Shown piece after piece: positions 8,355 to 17,446 of a DNA stretch of 18,328 nucleotides. The notes below the pieces were generated by a model. That model was not told the DNA's origin. It saw only the letters and a program-made list of their open reading frames with translations, and made no database searches. The stretch lies in assembly GCA_001430745.1 (NCBI GenBank), contig KQ482001.1, positions 187,988-206,315 of the forward strand, given 5' to 3'. The first letter of the stretch is position 1. Each line of letters starts with the position of its first letter. The position numbers and the translations under genes were made by a program. This DNA comes from Auxenochlorella pyrenoidosa. Taxonomy: Eukaryota > Chlorophyta > Trebouxiophyceae > Chlorellales > Chlorellaceae.

Positions 8355-11171
8355 ATGGCGTCCGCTCTCACTGCTAGCTTCGTGGGCACGCGGGTGAACG
8401 CCCGCACGGCCTCTGGCCGTGTGGCGCGCCGCGCCGTGGTGACGCAGGCCGCCGACCGCACTCTGTGGCTGCCCGGTAGGTGGCTGATTGCAGGCCAATA
8501 AGCGAGAGACCAGCCGCGATGGCGTTCTGAGCAGCCCGGCCCGCCTGCCGACAACAGGGTTGGGGCCCCTCTTCACCTGCTGCTGTCTTTTTGGGTCCTG
8601 TCGCGTGCAGGCATCAACGCCCCCAAGCACCTGAACGGCAAGCTGGCGGGCGGTGAGTCCAGGGCTCCTCGGTGGACAGTGTCGTTGTTGGAGGCGGCGT
8701 GTGCCGCCAGTCGAACGACCTTGCTTGGGCCTTGCACAGCACATCAAAGTATCTCGCGCTGCATAGGCATTGCCCATCCTGATTCCTCCAGGATTGTTAG
8801 AATACAACTGCATCAATACAGTGCAGCCCACTTAAATTCGCAAGGTTGCAGCACGTCCGCTAACACCGTGCCTGCTGCCCCTTGTTTCTGCAGACTTCGG
8901 CTTCGGTGAGCAAACCCGCTGTGTCAGGCCTGGTGATCGGTATGGAGGCCATGGCAGCTGACGTAGCAGCTGTAAAGAAGAGCTGGGACAGCGATGTGGG
9001 GCGGGGTCAGGATGGCTGCCTCGACCTGCCTGGATTTGTGCTGCCTGGACAGCGCCTCCCGGCAGTGGAGGCATGCGGGCCCATCAGCTGCGCAGAAGCC
9101 CACCAGTCGGCGCAGGAGGCCGCAGTTTTTGCACAAATCAGCAAGGGATGTGTTGAAGCGGGGCCAACCCGCCGCCCGGCCCCCTTGCCACTCCTGTTTC
9201 CACCCTTTCCCGCGTGACCCTGACCCTTTGCTGCCTCGCCTGCCGCGCGCCTGCAGACCCCCTGGGCCTGGGTGTGGACCCCGAGCGCCTCAAGGTGCGG
9301 GGCCCCCGGCGACTGGGGTCGAGCGGGAGCGCTGCTAGTGTGTGCAGAGGGGTGCTGCCTGCTCCCTCATGGCGCCGCCCACGTGCTTTTCGAGCGTACC
9401 CGCAACAGCCCTGCCCATTGCATGCACTGACATGTCCCCTTTTGCCCCCCGGCTGCCCCGCTGGTGCCCACTGCTGCCTGCAGTGGTATGCTGAGGCCGA
9501 GAAGACCAACGGCCGGTGGGCCATGGCCGCGGTGGCCGGCATCCTGTTCACTGAGCTGCTGGGCAAGGGCAAGTGGTTCGAGGTGAGGGGCTGGGGAGGC
9601 GGGGGTGCCGTGCCCCTGTCTGTCAACGTGGGGGTGCTTGACTGGCGTTTGGCTGGCGGTTCACCTGGGAGGGTTGGAGTAAGGCCTGGCTGTCGAGTGT
9701 GGGGTAGCTGTTGGCATTCTGGCTGTTGTCAGGCGACCTTTTCCTAACCCAACATGCCTGCAACAGGTGTTCATCATTCACGAGGCACCGCCTGTGGCCA
9801 GCGTGTGCAGCAGGCAGGCCCGGCCAGCGAGCCAAGCCCTCACCCGCCCACTGGCCCTCTTCCTGGCGCCCCCCCCCCCCCCCCCCTCCCCCCCGCAGGC
9901 TGGCGCCCAGGAGTACTGGATGCCCAACGCGCCGCTGCTGGCCATTGAGTTTGTGATCATGGGCTTCCTGGAGCTGAAGCGCCTGCAGGTGGGTGGGTGC
10001 GGGTGCGCGCGCCCTGCTCGATCTCCACTGTGAATGTCCCGCCCCACAGCCTGCCAGTGCGAGTCGTGGAAGCTGGGCAGCCCGCTGCCGGGCGTTGCCT
10101 GGCGGTGTGGCCAGGACGAAAGGAAGCTCCAGCGCGGCATGCATGGGCTCCTCGGCTGGCCTGGGAGTGGCGTTCTTCTTCGGCCTTGGGTTCCCCTGGC
10201 ATGCCGAGGCAGGGCCTAGAGCGCTGCCCCGCGGGCACTCGCGCTCTGCCGCTGCCAGCGGTGCTGAGCGCCGGCGCCCGCCCCCCACCCCCACCCCCGG
10301 GTGCAGGGCTTCAACGAGACTGGCACCAGTGGCTTCCTCAACGCCTTCCCCTTCGACCCCGCTGGTGCGCCCCCGGTAGCCTCCGTCCAGGCCCGATTGT
10401 GCCCGCCCGGCTGCCATGGCAGCCTGTTGCCTCAGCCGGAGTCTGCTTGGCCACACCCTGCTCGACAACATGCAGCACGCTGCCGCGCCCTGATGTGGTG
10501 GTTGTCAAAACCATGCCCCTTACCGCCGGAACAACCTCTCTTCCTCCCCCCTCCTCCAGGCATGAACTCCCCCGACATGGCCACCAAGGAGGTGAAGAAT
10601 GGCCGCCTGGCCATGACCGCCTTCGTGGGCTTCGCGGTGCAGGTGGGCGCAGGGGGGCGGGAGCCGGCGTTACACGACCGCCGTGCGCGCACAGAGCAGG
10701 GCGGCAGCGCCTTGCGGACGCCGCTGCCGCGCTGCGCACTGGGCGGCGCTGCCGCGATGCCTGGGGCCTGGGCGACCGTGATGCAAGCGCTCACCACGTT
10801 TGCGTGCCCCGCTGCTTGGTCTCGCCCCCCGCAGGCGCTGCTGACCCGCCAGGGCCCCATTGAGGCGCTGCAGTCCCACCTGTCCTCTCCCTTCGAGAAC
10901 AACTTCGTGGGTGAGTGCTGGGGCGCGTGGGCTGTCTGACGGGCGAGGAGTTATTCGGGTGCAGGGCAGTGTGCGCTGGGCTCGCGCGCAGGATTGGCAC
11001 GCATGGGTGAGCGCCTGCTGCGGCGCCAATGGCTCGGGTCGAGAGCTGCCACGTGACCCCTTGCAATTTGCAAAAAAGGTCCCGCGACGCCGAGGCCTGA
11101 CTCTGGCCCCCCACCCACCCCACCCGTGCGCAGGCTCCATCCTGAACCTGCCCAACGTGATCGGCCAGTGA
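8355..11171 (+). CDS. Light-harvesting chlorophyll a/b-binding protein, photosystem I (Lhca) type
   Basis: Binds chlorophyll a/b and carotenoids in the thylakoid membrane and passes excitation energy to photosystem I. Exons: 8355-8475, 8611-8652, 8894-8905, 9257-9294, 9484-9582, 9899-9988, 10307-10364, 10560-10642, 10835-10910, 11134-11171; all phases close, giving 218 residues. Seen: a transit peptide rich in Ala/Arg/Ser (about 1-32); LWLPG (37-41); GDFGFDPLGLG; helix B with E77, N80, R82 in EKTNGRWAM; middle helix C with E121; helix A with E164, N167, R169 in KEVKNGRLAM; and H196, the likely chlorophyll 614 ligand. The Glu-Arg pairs are the cross-helix ion pairs of the family. Asn at position 80 instead of His is the feature of red-shifted Lhca3/Lhca4-type antennae. 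The length fits a short Lhca. I do not assign a number within the Lhca series. Confidence 0.95.
8894..8905 (+). other. 12-nt microexon of the antenna gene
   Basis: Exon 3 is just ACTTCGGCTTCG between a CTGCAG acceptor and a GTGAGC donor. With flanking phase-1 bases it encodes D-F-G-F, the heart of the conserved GDFGFDPLGL motif. Skipping it would keep the frame but delete these four residues. Confidence 0.88.
9869..9894 (+). repeat. C-homopolymer polypyrimidine tract
   Basis: C18, one T, then C7, directly followed by the GCAG acceptor of antenna exon 6 (9899). It is in the polypyrimidine-tract position of intron 5. Confidence 0.93.
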
Positions 11172-11415
11172 AGCTCAGCTTCCGGTTGACCGGTCGGCCC
11201 TTGGTCATACCCCGCTGGCGGCCCCATTTTTACCTGTCCACCCGCCCCGTCGCCCTGCGCGCTGCGCCTGCCGCAAGAGGAAGTGCTCCCATGCTGCGTG
11301 CGCGCCCGTGCGTGCAAGGCTGGCGCCGGCCGCCGCGCGCCCCCGCCCCCACATACTGAGAAGAAAAACTTGCTCACTTGCTCACAGCTCCCTCTCGGCT
11401 CCTGTATGGGTGTAG

Positions 11416-11420
11416 TGTAA
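11416..11420 (+). terminator. Polyadenylation signal TGTAA of the antenna gene
   Basis: TGTAA about 245 nt after the stop codon, within a locally AT-richer stretch. The distance is plausible for an algal 3' UTR. Confidence 0.5.
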
Positions 11421-11684
11421 CATTCCTTGTATTATGCTTCTGTTGCCAGTTGAGGTGCGATCAGGCAGAAAGGGCATCTACGACGGCGTGGCGAGTAGGC
11501 AAGCCGATGCCCGGTGTCGCCGCAGCTCAGCCCGCCAACATTGCACAGAGAAGTGCTGCACAGGGCTGATAGTTCCCAGGACGGCAATCTGGAGGAAGCA
11601 GATGCATGCTCAGCAGCTTGCAGGCACAGGGGCTGCAATGCTGGCCTTGCCGCATAGTGTACAGCACCTCTTTTAGCGAATGTG

Positions 11685-11689
11685 TTACA
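11685..11689 (-). terminator. Possible polyadenylation signal TGTAA of the cysteine-rich gene
   Basis: TGTAA on the minus strand, about 520 nt after the stop codon at 12209. It would imply a long 3' UTR, and a nearer variant signal could be used instead. Confidence 0.3.
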
Positions 11690-12208
11690 ATTGTGCACCT
11701 TGTTTGGGCAGCCATCAAAGGGGCGAACCTAACAGCCATGCTCTGGTCTCACGGTATAGCACATGCGTGTGTTGCCCACCTGGGGCTTCGGATGCAGTTC
11801 ATACTGGGTTACGAGTTCTTAGGGGTGGCACATGCGAAACAGGGGTAGCCTGGTGTGGAGAGAGACTTGAAAAGCAGTGCAAAGGTGTGTTCGTGCGCGG
11901 ATTGTGCCCGACAAAACTGGCAGCCCGGCAGGATGCAAAGACGGCAGCCAGGCGAATGTGCCTGGACAGTGCAGATTGGCGTGTTCAAAAACCACGCAGT
12001 GTGCAAGTGTGCATCTGCAGGGGGGTGGAGGTGTCAAGCCTGCGGACACCAAAGGATGGACAGGTGATCAAGTGCAGCGGCCCAGCGCGCTGGCCAGCTG
12101 CATGCTGCAAACGTGCTCAGTGTGCCCGGCCCCGGGCCAGGGCCGGGTGAGCAGGGGGCCTGGGGGCAGACGCCCATACTGCCGCGTGCGCCACACGTGT
12201 GCGTGCGC

Positions 12209-15200
12209 CTAGGCGTTGATGTCGGTCGTCTGGCTGTTGTTGGGGTCGGTGGTGCCGCTGTTGGGGTCCGTGGTGCCGGTGCTGCTGCTGCTGTCCTCCG
12301 GGGGCGGGGCCGTCTCGGCAGAGGTGCAGTCGGGCAGGGCCAGGCCCACCAGGTCCAGCAGGGCGGTCTGGGTGTCGGGGTCGGCTGTGCCCAGGCTATC
12401 GTGCCTGCAGGGCGGGGGGGCGGCGGGCTCGGCGCCAGGTCGGCGCTCTGTGGGGCGCAAGCGCGTGTGCAGAGAGCAGCGGCTGCTGGCGTTTCGCCCA
12501 CAGCGCTTTGTTGCTGCATGGGTGCCGTCTGAGAGACAAGAGCTGTGCCAGAAGACAGAGGCAGGCAGGGACAAGGCAGGGTGGGGGTGGGGTGGAAGTG
12601 GTGGGGTGGGGGTGGGGGCGGCGAGGCGGGGCGGGGCGAAGGGTTTGCCTCCCGGGGACCCACCAGCAGTAGCCAGAGCCGACAGAGTCAGAGGCCAGGG
12701 TGTAGCCGTCGCCGCACGTCTCGGCGGCGCAGATGGCGGCCCCAGAGGCGTCCTGGGTGAGGATGGTGCCGTCGGGGCACCTGAAGGGGGGGAGAGGGTG
12801 TGCACAGGGCAGGGTGAGGAGGCAGCGGGTGCATGCTGACAAGCCTTGCAAGCCTTGGGACTAAGCAGCAAGCAGCCGGGCAGAGTCCAGCATGCCATGC
12901 GGCCACGGTCTTGCATCTGCGTAGCAGCCGAGGCGGTTGCGCTGCCTCCTGCAGCCCATGCCTTGCACTCACTCGTAGCACTGGGTGTTGCCGTTGGCAT
13001 CGGCCAGCTCAGTGGAAGCTGCAGAGGCGGGGGCAGGGGACCACAAGCAAGGACATGGTGTGAGTGTGTGGCTGGTGGCGCGGCAGTGAGAGCACAGGCC
13101 ACCCGGCCCGCTGCTGCCTGCCTGCTGTGCCTGCGCTGCTCCGCCCCGGCAGGTGCAACGAGCGCAGGCTGGCACGCCTCCCAGTCGGCCAGCTGCCCAG
13201 CCCCGCTCACTGTCAGGGCAGCTGGCGCGGGGCCGCTCGCGGCGCGCCACGCCGTGCTTCACGCTCTTGCGCGGCGCGATCGACTTGCGGGGCGCCCACT
13301 TGCGGGTGGAGGTGGCGGTGCCGGTGAGGGCGGCGCACAGTGTGGAGCTGCGCGACTTGAAGCCGCGGGGGCACTGGGAGGCGCAGCGCTGCGGGGAGGG
13401 GAGGGAGTGGGGGAGGAGGGGCGGGGGCTGTGGCCACGACCTGGGCAGGCATGCCAGACTTTGCGCCAGGCACACCGGGCGGGCGGCACCCTGCCCCTCC
13501 TGCCCACCCCCAGAAGCAGCCCCTGGGGTTGGAAAGGAGATGGCAGCGCCTGCTGGGCCTGTTCACGCTGGGCCCGGTGCCCAGCCCTCACCGGCGGGGT
13601 GGAGGGGTCGGTGATGGGGATGGGCATGCCGCTGGCGTCGGTGCACTGCTGGTAGCAGAGGCTCTTGCTGGGAATGTACTCGTAGCCCGCGGGGCAGCTG
13701 CGCAGGCGGGGGCAGGGTTGGGAGTTGGTGTGGGTTGGCGGGGGCGCGAGGAGGCCAGCTGGGGCGCAGGTTTGCGGGGATGTGGAGAGGGCGCCCGCCA
13801 AGCCGAGCTGGCCAGCCGGGCCTGCACCTGGGTGTGCAGCATGCCTTGCTTTCCCTGGGTGGGCATGGCACGCCGAGGGCCCCCCCCCACCTGGCGCAGG
13901 TGACGGTCGTGTCGGTGGTCCCAGCCTCTGTCTCGTTGGCGGAGCAAGAGGGCAGGCACATCTTGCCGTGGCGCGCGCCGCGGTACCGCAGGCCCAGCCT
14001 CAGGTTGTTCAGGGAGGTGCAGTTGGCGAGGCAGCTGCACGCGGCCGGGCGGCGCGCGTGCATGCGTGAGCGCGCGCGTGTGTGTGTTTGAGCGGGGCTG
14101 CGTGCACTGGTGGCAAGCGCGCTCGGCGGCCAGCGCGGCATGGCATGGGTGCGCGGTCTGCGCAGCTGCCCATCTGTGCAACACATCAACTGCGGTCCCC
14201 GACTCACAGGTACACGCCCTGGTCGCCATCCAGGTAGGCATCAAACCCGGCGGGGCACACGGGCGGCACCACCTGCAGTGGGAAGGGGAGAGAGCGTCAG
14301 GCGGGGCACAGGAGCAGGCAGCCCGGCCGTGCGGCCGCTGCTGCCTGCCGCCGCCTCTGGTCGGCGCCCCGTCAGGTACCCGGCAGCCCAGCCCAGCCCT
14401 GGCTGCCGGCGCCGCACCGTGGGCTCGCTGTTGTCTGTCACAAGGTGGCAGGCGGGGGACTGGCCGTCCTGGAGCGCGGGCGGGGCAGAGGGGTCGCTCG
14501 AGGGGTCGTCAAAGGGGTTGGGGCCTGCAGGGGAGGGGTGTGGGGTGGGAGCATGGATCCTGGTGAGGGGCCGTGAACCAGGCCAGAGCCCTGGTGTTGG
14601 ATGGTGGTTGCGTGACCAGCTGTGGTCAAGCGTGACCAGGTGTGGGCAGGTCTCTCTGCAACCCCCCAAATGGCGGTGGGCCAGCATCAGTGCCTAAAGG
14701 CGGGGCTGGTGGGGGCTCCTGACCCATGAGCGGAATCGGGCCCCGCACAGCCTGGCCGGACAGCAGCAAAGCTGGCAGGGGTTGCAGGGCGCTGAGGCGC
14801 TCAATCAATGGGGCTGCACCCGTGGCCGCTTGCACATGATCACCGGCTCTCGTACCCTTCCCTCCCTGCCCCCCGCCCCTCACCCCAAGAGGGGTCCCAC
14901 AGGGGGTCCTCGCCGTGGTCATCCTCGCCCCAGTTGCCCCAACCGCGACCGCCATGCAGCAGGCGGCGCCTGCACAGGAGGGCAGTAGGTGGGGCGGCAG
15001 GTGGGCGGCGCGGCAGCCGCATTGGCAGCCCATGTGCAGACTGCGCTGCTCAGTGCTGCTGCTTGCGCATGACTGCACACAGGGCAGTGACCTTACCTAG
15101 CAGGATGAGCGCTGTCGGTGGTGCTCGGCTGCAAGGGGGCAGAGGTGGGAGATAGGTGTCCAGCGGTGTCAGCCAGCAGCAATGCAGATCTCCAGATCCT

Positions 15201-15414
15201 CGGGAGCCCTTCCGGTTGCTCCTCGACTATAATTTGGGTGTGCTGGGCCAAGAGATCCTCGTTTTGAACCGCCACTTCGAAGCGAGCGAACGGCCACTGG
15301 GGGGCTGACTTCACCGGGCCGAAACCAAGGCTACCATCGCACCGGAAAGTGGAGCTTGGCACTCGTGAGCTGTGCCAACAGCAGCAAGCTCAGGAAACAG
15401 CCCAAGGAGCGCAT
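12209..15414 (-). CDS. Secreted cysteine-rich protein of unknown function
   Basis: Function not recognised. Exons (minus): 15414-15343, 15128-15097, 14969-14884, 14524-14418, 14272-14208, 14034-13891, 13697-13592, 13388-13211, 13018-12973, 12780-12664, 12404-12209; all ten junctions close in phase, giving 382 residues. Seen: a signal peptide MRSLGCFLSLLLLAQLTSA (1-19); a Trp/Asp-rich linker with GWGNWGEDD and DPLWDPSW (about 45-63); then repeated modules beginning CPxG (CPAGFDAYL, CPAGYEYIP, CPRGFKSR, CPDGTIL), most with later Cys pairs, and a CGDGYTLA turn; a basic patch with APRKS twice (236-246) and Arg-Arg at 253-254; and a Ser/Thr/Pro-rich tail with tandem GTTDPN repeats. No transmembrane segment is seen after the signal peptide. 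It is probably extracellular, in the cell wall or secretory system, with disulfides. The CPxG modules loosely resemble TNFR/EGF-like or GCC2/GCC3 cysteine repeats. The least certain part is exon 1 to exon 2 (donor gtgcga). Confidence 0.8.
12240..12281 (-). repeat. Tandem 21-nt repeat encoding a GTTDPN(N/S) heptapeptide
   Basis: Two adjacent 21-nt units (12240-12260 and 12261-12281) differ at only a few bases. On the minus strand they encode consecutive GTTDPNS and GTTDPNN heptapeptides near the C-terminus of the cysteine-rich protein. This Thr/Ser-rich tail could be O-glycosylated. Confidence 0.85.
14052..14087. repeat. Alternating purine-pyrimidine tract (GC/GT dinucleotides)
   Basis: A run of GCGCGCGTGCATGCGTG, one break, then CGCGCGCGTGTGTGTG, inside intron 5 of the cysteine-rich gene. 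Such sequence can adopt Z-DNA; no function is shown. Confidence 0.75.
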
Positions 15415-16198
15415 GGCTTCGGTTGTACAGAACGGGGTACGCGGGCCTTTGAGATGGGCGGGACAAGCAAGAAGATTGATAACACAGCAGAGAATTGGGC
15501 CGAGAGTGGCTGCAGGCAGCTCAATTAGTGTCCTGGGGAGTAGCCACGGCATGCACAGCAGAGCAGCTGGCACGGTAGCTGTGGTGCACTGTAGCCGGCT
15601 GGAATCAGGCACTCCTCCATCCAGCCGGGCATTGAGCCCCTCCCCTGCAGGTCTATACAAAGCCAACCAGCTCCAGCCTTTAACCGCCCCACGCGCTGGG
15701 CCAGAACACTACGGTGCCAATGCAGATGTAGTCACTTCAGCCAGTCGGGTATTCCAATGAGCGCAAGACACGTGTGTCTGTTGTGCAGCGGCGCCCACGA
15801 GAGAGGCGCACACGGGCGAATGAAATCAAAGAATGCAGGAGGATGCGTTCTGCTGAGGGGCCGGGCAGCGATGGGAGGGGAGCGCGGCCAGATGAGAGCC
15901 GCAGCATGGGGCGGCATCAAAGAGGCTTGAGAAGGTCGAACAGAGCGGTGTGGTGGGAAGAACTGAACCATCATTTGTTGCTACGATGAGGAGGCGGGCG
16001 CGACACAGCGGTGTGTGCACGGATGGGGCATGCGTACAATCGGTGGCGCGCCGAGCGCGCGTGCCGCAGTGCCGGCATGAGGATGGCGCCGGCCACTTGT
16101 CCCTTGTGCAGGGCGGGCGTCGGGTTGGGGGCGGGAGGGCCGTCTAGGCGCGAGCCGGCTCCGCAGGCTGCACGCCACAGGCCAGGGCCGCGGCCAGC
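15415..16198. other. Intergenic region between the PSA2-like gene and the cysteine-rich gene
   Basis: Both neighbours are on the minus strand, so this 0.8 kb should contain the 3' UTR of the PSA2-like gene and the promoter of the cysteine-rich gene. No TGTAA was found on the minus strand here. Open frames present lack motifs. A frame extending the secreted protein upstream to 15666 was rejected because the signal peptide begins at 15414. Confidence 0.55.
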
Positions 16199-17240
16199 TC
16201 ACGCGCCGTTGCCGGCGGCCTCTGCCGCCTTGAGCTCCGCGCGCGCCTTGCTGAGCAGATCCTGCACCTCGCCGGGCCGCAGCTCGCCGTGCTGCATCTG
16301 CTGCACCAGGGCGGTGGCCTCCGGCCGCCTGCCAGAGGGAGGGAGGGCGGGTGGGTGGGCGGGGAGGTGTGGGGTTGGTTGGGAGGCATGGCGAGTAGGG
16401 AGCTGCGCTGTAGGGCCGTACCTTGCTCAACACGGGTGTCACGCGGCCAGCAGGCTGCACCTTTGGTTCGATGGTGCGGGCCGGCCTGGCGAGCCGGCGC
16501 TGCATGCAGTCCTGTGCTGCCACGGGCTGATACAGCACGCCAAAAACCAAATGCTGCTGCCTGGGAGACGCCCAGAAGTGCCGGTGGTGGTGACCTCAGC
16601 GCACAGCCGGCGCAGAGCATTAGGTGCTCAGCACGCGAGGGCCTGGCATGCGCCCCTCGCGGGCCGCCCCCTTCCGCACCTGAGCAGGCCCTTGACGTTG
16701 CGCAGGCCGGTGCCGAAGCACACGCCGCACACGCGCACGCCGCGGCCGTAGCACTGCGGGCACTCGGTGAACTCGTAAGTGTCCTTGGCGCGCTTGCGCG
16801 ACAGCGCGCGCCACTTGCCGGTGCCGCCGCACATGTCGCAAGCCACGGCGCCCGTGCCGGCGCACTCGCGGCAGGTGTTGGCGTCGATCTCCGCGGAGGC
16901 GGGGCTGCTGGGCACAGCCGCAGCGGCGGCGGCGGCACCGGTGAAGACCAGCAGCTGGCGGCGGGAGGACACCAGCGGGGGCGGCGGCGGCACGGCTGAC
17001 TGCTGCTGCTGCTGCTGGCCGGCGGGCTGCTGTTCCTGCTGGGAGGATGCCAGAGGTGTCACAGCCCTGCTGCGGGCCGGGCCGCGAGCCTGCAAGGGGT
17101 TTCAGGATGGAGAGGGTGGGTGCCCACAAGTGTGCCGCTGGATCGCTTTGCCGAGCCTCACAATTGCCTCATATACTGCGCACCTTGGCGGGGGCGCAGC
17201 AGGGTGCGCTGAAGGCGCGGCAAGAGCACTGCTGCAGCAT
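16199..17240 (-). CDS. PSA2: PSA2-like DnaJ-type zinc-finger protein, photosystem I assembly factor of the thylakoid lumen
   Basis: Likely thiol/zinc-finger helper of photosystem I accumulation, acting in the thylakoid lumen as described for plant PSA2. Exons (minus): 17240-17184, 17089-16680, 16328-16199; phases close, giving 198 residues. Seen: a chloroplast transit peptide; a Gln-rich (44-49) and Pro-rich (53-57) linker; a twin-arginine signal SSRRQLLVF (60-68), then an Ala-rich core and an ASA cleavage site (83-85); four CxxCxGxG-type motifs with cysteines 92/95, 103/106, 129/132 and 140/143; and conserved stretches [30 protein letters not shown] and GLLRRPEA. These match the plant PSA2 pattern as I remember it. 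The J-domain of true DnaJ is absent, as in the PSA2/BSD2/LQY1 group. The start is the ATG at 17240; longer frames beginning at 17095 or 17129 have no ATG and 17095 lies inside a splice acceptor. BSD2 or LQY1 relatives are the main alternatives. Confidence 0.85.
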
Positions 17241-17446
17241 GTTTGCAAGCTGTGTGTCCTTCCCCAAAGCCACTGCCGATGCCCGCGCGAATATATGCGG
17301 TTGCAGTGTGCATGAGCACAATCGGGAGGGCCCGCCATCGCCATCCTACGTGGCCAGGATAGCAGGGATTCACCTGGCCGAGATGTCCGTGCGTCCCTGC
17401 GTTTCGCCCGTTCGCCTCTGCCTAGCCTGAGCACAGACTGACAAAA
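17241..17446. promoter_or_regulatory. Probable bidirectional promoter, PSA2-like / antenna gene
   Basis: Only 206 nt separate the divergent start codons. Seen: TACGTGGC at 17347-17354, a G-box-like element with an ACGT core; a GATA motif at 17358-17361; and AATATATG at 17290-17297, which could serve as a TATA element, about 50 nt from the PSA2-like ATG on the minus strand. G-box and GATA pairs are known in light-regulated antenna promoters. The use of these motifs here is inference. Confidence 0.55.

Larger units (their letters stand above)
11172..12208. other. Convergent intergenic region
   Basis: About 1 kb between the stop codons of the antenna gene (plus) and the cysteine-rich gene (minus). 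It holds both 3' UTRs. Open frames such as 11680-12150 (plus) have no recognisable domain and are not called. No RNA gene or mobile element was seen. Confidence 0.6.

Noticed and set aside
11680..12150. A 156-codon plus-strand open frame between convergent genes
   Set aside because: Lies where 3' UTRs are expected; its translation has scattered cysteines but no repeated spacing or domain.
12209..13210. A 333-codon minus-strand open frame as an independent gene
   Set aside because: Its end is the last exon of the cysteine-rich gene; the rest runs through introns and out-of-frame exons.
15415..15666. Upstream extension of the secreted protein
   Set aside because: It would place 84 residues before an evident signal peptide starting at 15414.
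17089..17129. Start of the PSA2-like protein at 17095 or 17129
   Set aside because: Neither is an ATG, and TTGCAG at 17095-17090 is the acceptor of exon 2; the ATG at 17240 gives a phase-consistent transit-peptide exon.
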